Origin: an uncultured Alphaproteobacteria bacterium | GTDB taxonomy: Bacteria > Pseudomonadota > Alphaproteobacteria > Micavibrionales > Micavibrionaceae | Direction: 5' to 3' | Assembly: GCA_937128575.1 (NCBI GenBank) | Contig: CAKZMN010000230.1 | Coordinates: 1 to 7,365, forward strand | DNA length: 7,365 bases | Part shown: positions 1-6,502 of the stretch, piece by piece | Position numbering within the stretch: position 1 is the first letter of the stretch | Layout of the letters: every line of letters starts with the position of its first letter | Notes under the pieces: model-generated | Database searches by the model: none | Seen by the model: only the letters and a program-made list of their open reading frames with translations | What the model was told of the DNA's origin: nothing | Made by a program: the position numbers and the translations under genes

Positions 1-235
1 AGCAGAGATTGACCCCAGCGTTGATCTAGTGATTGTGGATGTCCCTGTCGCCGCCCAATCAAAGTCCTACCCGCAAGCCATCCGGGAAATCGCGGATCAA
101 TGCCAACACCTCCTGATTCTGGTCCCTGTCAACAACGACTGGGATATCGAGTCTTGGCAGCTTCAAGCCAAGCATCGTGTCCTCCGGAAGCCGCCAAGCC
201 CTTCCGAACTGCTTGACGCGATGCGGGGACGCTGA
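1..235 (+). CDS. C-terminal fragment of a degenerate response-regulator receiver (REC) domain protein
   Basis: The frame is open from the left edge, so the gene starts outside the window and only about 77 codons are visible. The residues follow the second half of a CheY-like fold. DLVIVD ends in an Asp where the phosphoacceptor is expected. A hydrophobic strand (HLLILVPV) follows about 28 residues later. VLRKPPSPSELLDAM then supplies the conserved Lys-Pro and the last helix. Two usual features are missing: the MPxMDG-like loop after the Asp, and the Thr/Ser switch residue, where Val-Pro stands. It may therefore be a pseudo-receiver or a strongly diverged one. Whether it is a stand-alone regulator or the tail of a hybrid kinase cannot be told. 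Its stop codon abuts the motB reading frame, which suggests cotranscription and perhaps a link to motility control (inference). Confidence 0.6.
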   Translation, partial: AEIDPSVDLVIVDVPVAAQSKSYPQAIREIADQCQHLLILVPVNNDWDIESWQLQAKHRVLRKPPSPSELLDAMRGR

Positions 236-243
236 TCGGGGCT

Positions 244-258
244 AGGAAGAAGGAGGAG
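244..258 (+). promoter_or_regulatory. Purine-rich Shine-Dalgarno-like run upstream of motB
   Basis: This 15-nt all-purine stretch contains AAGGAGG at 250-256, an excellent match to the anti-Shine-Dalgarno sequence. It lies 29 nt before GTG286, too far to serve it directly. The in-frame codons at a normal distance (CTC262, GCC265) are not accepted starts, and ATC271 lies 14 nt after it. It may serve a rare start codon, or it may only be the codons for RKKEE inside a longer MotB. It is listed because it bears on the start decision. Confidence 0.3.
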
Positions 259-285
259 CCGCTCGCCCCGATCATCGTCAAGAAG

Positions 286-1278
286 GTGACCGTCGTCGAG
301 GCGGGGCATCACGGCGGCGCCTGGAAAGTGGCCTATGCCGATTTCGTAACCGCGATGATGGCATTCTTCCTGCTTCTATGGCTGCTCAACGTAACCACGG
401 ACGAAGAAAAAAATGCGATCTCTAATTACTTCGACCCCACACATCCACAAGTATCCGATTCCTTAAGCGGCGCGGGCGGCGTTATGGGCGGCCTCAGCAT
501 GACCCCCGAAGGCTCCATGGCCACCAACGTACAAAACATCGTGAACGAAAACCCGGATGCGGCGCCAAATGCCCGCAAGAAAAATGAAAAATCTTCCCCC
601 AAGGAAAAGGCAAAAGAAAAAGCCAAAGAAATACTGAGGAAGAAAGAAGACGAAAAATTCAAAAAGGCTGAAGACGCCATCAAGCAAGCCATACAAGAAA
701 GCCCTGAATTGGCGGAGCTCGCAAAGAACTTAATGGTCGACATGACGCCAGAGGGCCTCCGCATTCAAATCGTTGACCAAGAGGGCAAGCCCATGTTCGC
801 CAGCGGCAGCGCGCGCATGTACGAAAAAACAAAAACCCTCATGACCAAAATCGCAACCATTGTAAAAAGCACCCCCAATGACATATCCGTGCGCGGACAC
901 ACCGACAGCGTCCCCTACGGCGCGGGCGCAGATTACACCAACTGGGAACTATCAAGCGACCGCGCCAATGCCAGTCGCCGTGTAATCCTAGATGCAGGCA
1001 TCCCAATGGAGCGCGTGAATAACGTCGTCGGTAAGGCCGACACAGATCATTTACTCCCCGATGATCCCAACAACGCACAGAACAGACGAATTTCGATCAT
1101 CTTGCTCAAGGAAGAGCTAACCAACCCCGACTTCGATGCCAAGGCAAATAGCCTGGCCGAAGATGAAGGCTTCTATGATGATTTAGAAGAAGAGTATGAG
1201 GATTCAGACGAAGACATCCCCGAAATGCCCCCCATCGGCACCTTCCGCAAAACCCCCGGCAGCGTTGAATTCCCTTAA
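286..1278 (+). CDS. motB: Flagellar motor stator protein MotB (peptidoglycan-anchored, OmpA/MotB family)
   Basis: MotB pairs with MotA to form the ion-conducting stator and is tethered to peptidoglycan through a periplasmic OmpA-like domain. Counting from the GTG at 286, WKVAYADFVTAMMAFF (13-28) opens a single membrane helix reaching about residue 35. Asp19 corresponds to the ion-binding Asp32 of E. coli MotB. A plug-like amphipathic stretch follows (about 38-52), then a Lys/Glu-rich linker (about 97-137). The OmpA-like domain (about 150-275) carries GHTDS (204-208), YTNWELSSDRA (217-227) and NRRISI (266-271). The tail (about 291-312) is very acidic and extends beyond the usual domain. GTG286 is the only conventional start, but in-frame codons upstream encode PIIVKK (268-285), matching the PIIVVKR that opens E. 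coli MotB after a few residues. The true protein is therefore probably longer (frame open from 217). No motA is visible. The family call is secure; the start is not. Confidence 0.95.
   Translation: MTVVEAGHHGGAWKVAYADFVTAMMAFFLLLWLLNVTTDEEKNAISNYFDPTHPQVSDSLSGAGGVMGGLSMTPEGSMATNVQNIVNENPDAAPNARKKNEKSSPKEKAKEKAKEILRKKEDEKFKKAEDAIKQAIQESPELAELAKNLMVDMTPEGLRIQIVDQEGKPMFASGSARMYEKTKTLMTKIATIVKSTPNDISVRGHTDSVPYGAGADYTNWELSSDRANASRRVILDAGIPMERVNNVVGKADTDHLLPDDPNNAQNRRISIILLKEELTNPDFDAKANSLAEDEGFYDDLEEEYEDSDEDIPEMPPIGTFRKTPGSVEFP
601..630 (+). repeat. Degenerate 12-nt tandem repeat in the motB linker (KEKA units)
   Basis: Two adjacent 12-nt units (601-612 and 613-624) differ at three positions, two of them synonymous third-codon changes and the third also synonymous. 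A half unit follows at 625-630. They encode KEKA, KEKA and KE in the charged periplasmic linker between the membrane helix and the OmpA-like domain. The surrounding A-rich stretch to about 666 continues the Lys/Glu bias. The period is a whole number of codons, so unit gain or loss would keep the frame. It could equally be plain amino-acid composition bias. Confidence 0.4.
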
Positions 1279-1300
1279 GGTTACAAGACGAATCTAGAAT

Positions 1301-1576
1301 TTAATTATGACGACAAAACCAACCTTGGTTGACCCAATCAACGATAGGCATCTGGCGCGCTTCTTCTCTTTGAACAAGCTCACGATTTTCAGCAGCGCCC
1401 TCAGTTTCAATCTGATCCTTACGAATATGATAAAGGTATTCTTCCTCACCCAAAAAGGCTGCATCATTCATTTTAGCGGGAGCCTCTGGAATGGGCGTCA
1501 CGAATTGGCGTCCACCGCTTTGCGCGCTAAACAGCTCATCAAACGCTTCTGTATCGAATAAATCTTTAATGCTCAT
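1301..1576 (-). CDS. Small protein of unknown function (91 aa) downstream of parC
   Basis: I do not recognise this protein. It is acidic, without a membrane segment, signal peptide or cysteine cluster (one Cys, near the C-terminus). The N-terminus (MSIKDLFDTEAFDELF) looks like an amphipathic helix. The middle (EEEYLYHIRKDQIETEGAAENRE) is charged and probably helical, and the end (IVDWVNQGWF) is aromatic. It is judged a real gene for three reasons: a strong GGGAGGG-type ribosome-binding site lies 4-5 nt before the ATG; it sits 40 nt after the parC stop on the same strand; and it fills otherwise empty space up to the convergent motB stop. An opposing frame at 1307-1561 has no supporting signal. 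It may be translated from a recO-parC transcript; no function can be assigned. Confidence 0.6.
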   Translation of the reverse strand: MSIKDLFDTEAFDELFSAQSGGRQFVTPIPEAPAKMNDAAFLGEEEYLYHIRKDQIETEGAAENRELVQREEARQMPIVDWVNQGWFCRHN

Positions 1577-1580
1577 AATG

Positions 1581-1596
1581 CCCTCCCTCGCAGGGA
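1581..1596 (-). promoter_or_regulatory. Strong ribosome-binding site of the 91-aa gene, partly in a short hairpin
   Basis: Read on the - strand, TCCCT-GCG-AGGGA (1596 down to 1584) can form a 5-bp stem with a 3-nt loop. Its 3' arm plus the next three G residues (to 1581) makes GAGGGAGGG, the purine-rich Shine-Dalgarno sequence 4-5 nt before the ATG at 1576. Half of the ribosome-binding site can therefore pair within the leader. A stem this short may be only marginally stable; occlusion of translation is inference. Confidence 0.4.
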
Positions 1597-1616
1597 TGAT
1601 ACGTTATGGCAAAAAA

Positions 1617-3860
1617 TTAATCAAACTTATTGCTCTTGGGGAATCCATTGGGCGGCAGGCGTCCGGCTTGGGCGCGTTTACCCAGCCACGGCGCAACATC
1701 ATCAACGATAGTCTCGCCAGAGCCATATTTATAAGACAGCCCCTCTTCCCATTTAAAGGTCTTGGCATCGGACAGACCGCCATCTTTAAACTTCTGCAAG
1801 ATAACGCCTTTACCGCGCCCCATCTCCGGCAGCTCCGCAATCGGGAAAACCAGCATCTTGCGGTTCTTGCCCATGGTCGCAATATGATCATCATCCGCGC
1901 CAACAAAACGGCACAGCTTGGCCTCAACCTTGCCAGAGACATTCAAAACCTGCTTACCATTCTTGGTCTGCGCCAACAAATCATCAGATTTGGCAATAAA
2001 ACCATGCCCAGACGTCGCCGCAACCAGTATTTTCTGCTCTGCCTTGTGTAAAACAAGGTCAATTACATCAGAATCGTTGGGCAAATCAATCATTAGGCGC
2101 AATGGCTCACCAAAACCACGCCCAGATGGCAATTTATCGCCCCCAAGCGTGTAAAAACGTCCATTCGTTGCAAAAACAAGGATCTTATCGGTGGTTTGCA
2201 GCTCTAAAACAAAGCTTCCGCGGTCACCATCCTTATATTTAAAGTCTTTCGGGTCGTGCCCGTGCCCCTTCATGGCCTTGATCCAGCCCATCTTGGAACA
2301 AATCACGGTAATCGGCTCTTTCTCAATCATCGCCTCGTCTAGATCAATCGTAATCGGCGCGGGCGGCGTGCCAATCACTGTGCGGCGCGCGCCAAGCGGC
2401 GTGTCGGGCCCGAACAGTTTCTTGATATGCGCAATCTGCTTCTTAATACGTGTCCACTGGCGCCCAGATGACCCAATCAGCTTCTCTAGCTCATCACGCT
2501 CCGCACTAAGCTTATCGTGCTCTCCACGGATTTCCATCTCTTCCAATTTGTGCAAGCGGCGCAAACGAAGGTTCAAAACAGCTTCAACCTGCACTTCAGA
2601 TAATTTAAACGTCTCTGCCAATTTAATCTTCGGCTCGTCCTCAAAACGGATAATGCGGATCACTTCATCAATATTCAGATAAACAATCAAATACCCATCA
2701 AGCACTTCTAATCTATGCAGCACCTTCTCAAGGCGGAACTGCGAACGACGCACAAGAACCTCTTTTTGATGGTTCAACCACGCCTGCAAAACTTCCTTTA
2801 TATTCATAACCTTAGGCACAAGCCCGCCATCAAGGACATTCATATTGAGGCTAAAACGCGACTCTAAATCGCTATTGCGGAAGAGCGCTTCCATCAATAA
2901 CTCCGCCTCCACATTGCGGTTTTTCGGCACAAGCACAAGGCGAATATCTTCCGCGCTCTCGTCGCGCACATCATCCAACATAGGCAGCTTTTTGGAGGTA
3001 ATAAGCTCGGCAATTTTCTCAATCAGCTTCGATTTCTGCACCTGATAAGGAATTTCAGTCACAATAATCTGATACTGCCCCTGCTTCAGCTCTTCCTTCT
3101 CCCACTTCGCACGGGTACGGAAAGATCCGCGTCCGGTTTCATAGGCCTTCAAAACATCGGCGCTATCGTCAACCAAAGTCCCGCCTGTCGGGAAGTCCGG
3201 CCCCTTAACAATGCCCACAATATCTTGGATGGTGGCATCCTTATTATCCAGCATCATCTCCATTGCTTCACAAAGCTCAGCCGCGTTATGCGGCGGGATA
3301 GACGTCGCCATACCAACCGCAATACCGCTAGAGCCATTGGCCAGCAAATTCGGGAAACCGCCCGGTAGAACCACCGGCTCCATCTCTGATCCATCATAGG
3401 TCGGGCGGAAATCAACGGCGTTTTCTTCAATGCCATCCAGCAGCATAATAGCAACAGCCGTCAGGCGCGCCTCGGTATATCTCATCGCCGCGGCGTTATC
3501 ACCGTCAATATTACCAAAATTTCCCTGCCCATCGACAAGCGGATAGCGCTGCGCAAAGTCCTGCGCCAAACGCACCATCGCGTCATAAACGGCCGTATCG
3601 CCATGCGGCTGTAACTTACCAATCACATCACCCACCACGCGGGCAGATTTCTTCGGCTGTAAATTCGGATTTAATTTAAGCTGATACATCGCATACATCA
3701 GGCGGCGATGAACCGGCTTCAAACCATCGCGCACATCCGGCAGCGAACGGCTCATGATGGTGGACAAGGCATAAGAGAGATAGCGCTCAGATAAAATCTC
3801 GCTGAACTTCTGATCTACAATCTGGTGTTCCGGCTCGGCGGCCGTGGCATCTTTCGACAT
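1617..3860 (-). CDS. parC: DNA topoisomerase IV subunit A (ParC)
   Basis: ParC is the DNA-cleaving subunit of topoisomerase IV, which with ParE decatenates daughter chromosomes. At 747 residues it is close to E. coli ParC (752), so it is full length. The N-terminal breakage-reunion core starts with [21 protein letters not shown], includes DGLKPVHRR (45-53), and has the catalytic Tyr128 in [40 protein letters not shown] (from 164) is a type IIA hallmark, and a coiled-coil arm lies around 380-480. The C-terminal part (from about 500) carries beta-pinwheel-like repeats without a clear GyrA box, which favours ParC over GyrA. The quinolone-region motif reads [10 protein letters not shown] (84-93): Thr89 and Asp93 occupy the E. 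coli Ser80 and Glu84 positions, and Gln84 replaces a usually conserved His. It starts 27 nt after recO, with a weak AGAAG ribosome-binding site at 3868-3872. Confidence 0.96.
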   Translation of the reverse strand: MSKDATAAEPEHQIVDQKFSEILSERYLSYALSTIMSRSLPDVRDGLKPVHRRLMYAMYQLKLNPNLQPKKSARVVGDVIGKLQPHGDTAVYDAMVRLAQDFAQRYPLVDGQGNFGNIDGDNAAAMRYTEARLTAVAIMLLDGIEENAVDFRPTYDGSEMEPVVLPGGFPNLLANGSSGIAVGMATSIPPHNAAELCEAMEMMLDNKDATIQDIVGIVKGPDFPTGGTLVDDSADVLKAYETGRGSFRTRAKWEKEELKQGQYQIIVTEIPYQVQKSKLIEKIAELITSKKLPMLDDVRDESAEDIRLVLVPKNRNVEAELLMEALFRNSDLESRFSLNMNVLDGGLVPKVMNIKEVLQAWLNHQKEVLVRRSQFRLEKVLHRLEVLDGYLIVYLNIDEVIRIIRFEDEPKIKLAETFKLSEVQVEAVLNLRLRRLHKLEEMEIRGEHDKLSAERDELEKLIGSSGRQWTRIKKQIAHIKKLFGPDTPLGARRTVIGTPPAPITIDLDEAMIEKEPITVICSKMGWIKAMKGHGHDPKDFKYKDGDRGSFVLELQTTDKILVFATNGRFYTLGGDKLPSGRGFGEPLRLMIDLPNDSDVIDLVLHKAEQKILVAATSGHGFIAKSDDLLAQTKNGKQVLNVSGKVEAKLCRFVGADDDHIATMGKNRKMLVFPIAELPEMGRGKGVILQKFKDGGLSDAKTFKWEEGLSYKYGSGETIVDDVAPWLGKRAQAGRLPPNGFPKSNKFD

Positions 3861-3887
3861 ATTGCTACTTCTATCTCTTTAAAATAT

Positions 3888-4646
3888 CTATTCCGCCGCA
3901 TCCAACGTGGACACGTTATCATCAACTGTTTTGGCAAAACGCGCCTCAAAACGCAAGCGCGCTTCAGGAACGCCCTTCGTATGATGTGCATAAACCCAAT
4001 GTTCTAAAAAATATCCGGTCATTTTAAGGCCCGTAATAACATCCTCATCACCCGCCATATGCCCGCCCGGTTTTAAAAACTCCGGCAGCGCTAATAAACG
4101 CGCTTTATATATCTCGCCCGCGGCCTCACTCACCGCGCGCCCTGTCTTTGGGCTAACATAGGCCAGCGATTGATCATCACCGCCCGCCGCGCAATGCGAT
4201 AAATCAAGCGCAAAGCCCAACTCCTTAAGCAGTGCAATTTCCCACATCACATAGGCCGCCGCCCACACTTCACTCTGCAAAGCATCAAACAGCGCATTAA
4301 GCCCATGAAACAATCCCGCATGCCCCTCGCGTTCAGGCAGCGCAGAATCACACAGCGCACAGGCCGACTGCAAAGCCGCCAGCTTCAGCGCATCTTGCAT
4401 AAAATGCGCCGCCGGAGAACGATCAAGCTCTAGACTGAGCGAGCCCAAATCATCCGACACCCGCGCGCGCCAATTCGCATCGACTAAATTCCCAATCTCA
4501 AGCGTACCGCGCATCTTCGTGCCCTGCGCCCCGCGCACATAACCCGCATGTCGTCCCTGCTCCGCGGTTAAGAGCGAAGCAATCGCTCCATTCTCACCAT
4601 GACGGCGCACAGCCAACACTATTGCTTGATCTTGCCACTGTTCCAT
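3888..4646 (-). CDS. recO: DNA repair protein RecO
   Basis: RecO works with RecR (and RecF) to load RecA onto SSB-coated single-stranded DNA in gap repair. The chosen start at 4646 gives 252 residues (E. coli: 242) and begins MEQWQDQAIVLAVRRHGENGA, the family's usual N-terminus. Upstream in-frame codons to 4739 look unrelated to RecO and run into the divergent gene. The N-terminal OB fold covers about residues 1-75, with GRHAGYVRGA and LEIGNLVDANWRAR as recognisable pieces. The helical C-terminal half has LLKELGFALDLSHCAAGG and YVSPKTGRAVSEAAGEIY. Only one cysteine (Cys152) remains where zinc-binding RecO proteins have a cluster; I recall this as common in alphaproteobacterial RecO. No good Shine-Dalgarno sequence precedes the ATG. 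It is probably the first gene of recO-parC-91-aa ORF. Confidence 0.93.
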   Translation of the reverse strand: MEQWQDQAIVLAVRRHGENGAIASLLTAEQGRHAGYVRGAQGTKMRGTLEIGNLVDANWRARVSDDLGSLSLELDRSPAAHFMQDALKLAALQSACALCDSALPEREGHAGLFHGLNALFDALQSEVWAAAYVMWEIALLKELGFALDLSHCAAGGDDQSLAYVSPKTGRAVSEAAGEIYKARLLALPEFLKPGGHMAGDEDVITGLKMTGYFLEHWVYAHHTKGVPEARLRFEARFAKTVDDNVSTLDAAE

Positions 4647-4706
4647 GTGTATTACATTAGGCGTGAAAGCCCCATAAGGCCAGACCCACAAGCGATAAAG
4701 AACAAG
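4647..4706. other. Divergent intergenic region between recO and the dehydrogenase operon
   Basis: These 60 bp separate the recO start (- strand) from the dehydrogenase start (+ strand) and should hold, or lie next to, promoters for both directions. For the + direction a weak pair is TTGATC (4626-4631) and TATTAC (4650-4655) with an 18-nt spacer; TTGCCA (4632-4637) with TACATT (4653-4658) is an alternative with a short 15-nt spacer. Both -35 candidates lie inside the recO coding region. No convincing pair was seen in the recO direction. No clear operator palindrome was found. The ribosome-binding sites on both sides are weak. Confidence 0.35.
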
Positions 4707-5708
4707 ATGACCACAATATCTATCAAAGAGCTGGAACAACTATGTATAGACGGCCTGATCAAGGCGGGCTTGCGCGATAAAGATGCGCGCATAACGGTGG
4801 ATCACCTGCTTGAAAATGAAATGTCCGGCAAAGCGTCCCACGGCATGGTGCGCGTGGTAGAGGCCGCAAAAGCCATCAAAAAACACGGCGCGCCAAGCGC
4901 AGATCCAGAAATTGAAATTGATAATGGCAATATGGTCACCATAAACGCCAACCGCCAAATCGGCGTGGTCGCGGGCATGGCCGCCACAAATACGGCCATT
5001 GAACGCGCGAAGCAGCACGGCCTCGCCCTCATCGGTGCGCGCGACTATATCGCCACCTCCGGCAGTATGGCCTATTACCTGCGCCGCATCGCGGATGCAG
5101 GCATCATTGCGATTATGGGCTGTAATTCGGTGGCTCTCGTCGCGCCGCCCGGCGGAACGCAGCGCCGCATCGGCACAAACCCCATCGGCATCGCCATCCC
5201 CGGCGAGAGCGTGCAGCTCATTGGCGATCTAGGCACCGCCGCCATGGCCTATGGCAAAATGATGGTCGCCAAGGATAAGGGCGAGGAACTGCCCGAGGGC
5301 AAAATGATCGATAAAGACGGCAACCCATCAACCAACCCCAAAGACGCCTATGAAGGCGCCATTTTACCGCTAGAGGGGCATAAGGGCTTTGCCTTGGGAC
5401 TAATGATAGAACTACTCGCCGGCCCCCTAATTGGCGCGCATGCCAGCAAAGATGAATTATACGATAATGACGGCCTATTTATAATTACAATTGATCCGTC
5501 AAAAATGGGCCACGAAAACTACGCTTTGGCTATCACAAACACTTTAAAGCGGGTCAAAGACACGCTGCCCATGCCGGGTCATGAAGCCGTATCGCTCCCC
5601 GGAGAGCGATCAGAACGCGCATTAAAACAAGCAAAAATGGCCGGCGAGATTGACGTTGCCGATAAAACACTAAATGATTTACAGGCTCTGCTAAACGAAA
5701 GAGAATAA
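4707..5708 (+). CDS. Malate/L-lactate dehydrogenase family NAD(P)-dependent oxidoreductase (Ldh_2 type)
   Basis: This belongs to the malate/lactate dehydrogenase family unrelated to classic Rossmann MDH/LDH. Known members reduce 2-oxo acids or cyclic imines: malate, lactate, ureidoglycolate, sulfolactate, diketogulonate and piperideine-2-carboxylate enzymes. From the ATG at 4707 the protein has 333 residues, near the usual length. Family marks are GKASHGMVRV (41-50, with the conserved Ser-His), NSVALVAPPGG then RRIGTNPIGIAIP (140-165), DLGTAAMAYGK (174-184), GHKGFALGLMIELLAG (224-239) and LPGERSE (297-303). The segment where many members have an HFG motif reads ATSGSMAYY (116-124), so a His often proposed as catalytic is absent; this may mark a subfamily. 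The frame extends to 4599, but the added residues overlap recO and do not resemble the family. The aspartate dehydrogenase gene follows 5 nt later. The exact substrate cannot be read from sequence. Confidence 0.88.
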   Translation: MTTISIKELEQLCIDGLIKAGLRDKDARITVDHLLENEMSGKASHGMVRVVEAAKAIKKHGAPSADPEIEIDNGNMVTINANRQIGVVAGMAATNTAIERAKQHGLALIGARDYIATSGSMAYYLRRIADAGIIAIMGCNSVALVAPPGGTQRRIGTNPIGIAIPGESVQLIGDLGTAAMAYGKMMVAKDKGEELPEGKMIDKDGNPSTNPKDAYEGAILPLEGHKGFALGLMIELLAGPLIGAHASKDELYDNDGLFIITIDPSKMGHENYALAITNTLKRVKDTLPMPGHEAVSLPGERSERALKQAKMAGEIDVADKTLNDLQALLNERE

Positions 5709-5713
5709 CCGCC

Positions 5714-6502
5714 ATGACAAACACAAACATAAAAGTCGGAATAGCCGGCATGGGCGCCATTGGCCGCGCCGTTGCTCGGGGTTTAACTGAAGGCATTGAC
5801 GGATATACTTTGCATGCGGCGAGCGATATAAACCCGCTCAACGAATTTGATATCCCTTATTTAAGCTTCGAAGCGCTCTGTCAGGAATGCGACCTAATTA
5901 TAGAAGCGCTTCCCCCTGCGATTGTGCCACAGCTTATGCCGCATGTTTTTGAAAATGAAAAAGACGTTATATTAATCAGCAGCAGCGCCCTTTTACTCGC
6001 ACCTGAAATTTTGACGCATCCAAAATGCAAAATGAGCCGCATAATCGTCCCAACTGGCGCCTTAAGCGGACTTGATGGTGTGTCAGCACTTGCGCAAATG
6101 GGCATCAAAAGCGCCTCCATTGCAACAACCAAAAAACCAATGGGCTATAGCGGCGCGCCCTATATTCTCGAAAACCAAATCGATCTCGGCAAGATAAAAA
6201 CGAAGGAACGCATATTTAAAGGCAACGCCCTAGAGGCCGCAAAAGCCTTTCCTGCCAACATTAACGTGGCCGCCACACTCAGCCTTGCCGGAATTGGCCC
6301 AGAAAACACACAAGTTGAAATATGGGCAGACCCTGAAATCGGCGGCAACACCCATGAAACGAAGGTATATGGCGAATTCAGCACAATAACCTCAAAGGTT
6401 GAAAACACACCAGATCCCGCAAACCCCAAAAGCTCAATGCTCGCGGCGCAGAGCATTATATCAGTACTCAAGAAAATGAGCGCGCCCTTGGTGGTGCTGT
6501 AA
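5714..6502 (+). CDS. nadX: L-aspartate dehydrogenase
   Basis: This enzyme interconverts L-aspartate with iminoaspartate or oxaloacetate plus ammonia, using NAD(P). It can supply iminoaspartate for NAD synthesis or, run backwards, fix ammonia into aspartate. The 262 residues match the family length. The N-terminal Rossmann fold carries VGIAGMGAIGRAVA (8-21, GxGxxG at 12-17) and an Asp38 ending the second strand. The catalytic domain has VPTGALSGLDGVSALAQMG (112-130), AFPANINVAATLSLAGIG (178-195), ADP (205-207), and NTHETKVYGEF (212-222), whose His214 matches the catalytic His of characterised enzymes. ENTPDPANPKSSMLAAQS (230-247) is also family-typical. It starts 5 nt after the dehydrogenase stop and its TAA overlaps the next ATG. 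The pairing with a malate/lactate-type dehydrogenase favours a role in aspartate-oxaloacetate metabolism; no nadA or nadC is visible. Confidence 0.9.
   Translation: MTNTNIKVGIAGMGAIGRAVARGLTEGIDGYTLHAASDINPLNEFDIPYLSFEALCQECDLIIEALPPAIVPQLMPHVFENEKDVILISSSALLLAPEILTHPKCKMSRIIVPTGALSGLDGVSALAQMGIKSASIATTKKPMGYSGAPYILENQIDLGKIKTKERIFKGNALEAAKAFPANINVAATLSLAGIGPENTQVEIWADPEIGGNTHETKVYGEFSTITSKVENTPDPANPKSSMLAAQSIISVLKKMSAPLVVL

Noticed and set aside
426..764. 112-codon open frame on the - strand opposite motB
   Set aside because: It is Ser/Phe-rich because it is the complement of the A-rich Lys/Glu linker of MotB; not a plausible gene.
1279..1300. Bidirectional terminator between motB and the 91-aa gene
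   Set aside because: The 22-bp gap has only an AT-rich TCTAGA palindrome and no GC-rich stem with a T-tract.
1307..1561. 84-codon + strand frame opposing the 91-aa gene
   Set aside because: The opposing - strand frame has a strong ribosome-binding site and operon position; this one has neither, although neither protein is recognised.
1611..1616. T6 run on the - strand just after the parC stop as an intrinsic terminator
   Set aside because: No stable GC-rich stem precedes it; the only hairpin nearby lies downstream, over the next gene's ribosome-binding site.
1491..2051. 186-codon open frame on the + strand opposite the parC 3' end
   Set aside because: It lies antisense to the conserved C-terminal domain of ParC and shows no domain or ribosome-binding signal; it is a shadow frame.
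3587..3601. Thr89/Asp93 in ParC as acquired quinolone resistance
   Set aside because: Both residues may be wild type in this lineage; resistance cannot be claimed without relatives for comparison.
4599..4706. Upstream ATG giving a 369-residue dehydrogenase
   Set aside because: The extra 36 residues overlap the recO coding start and do not resemble the family N-terminus, which begins near the ATG at 4707.
4647..4739. N-terminal extension of recO to 4739
   Set aside because: The added residues run into the divergent dehydrogenase gene, while the RecO family N-terminus fits the ATG at 4646.
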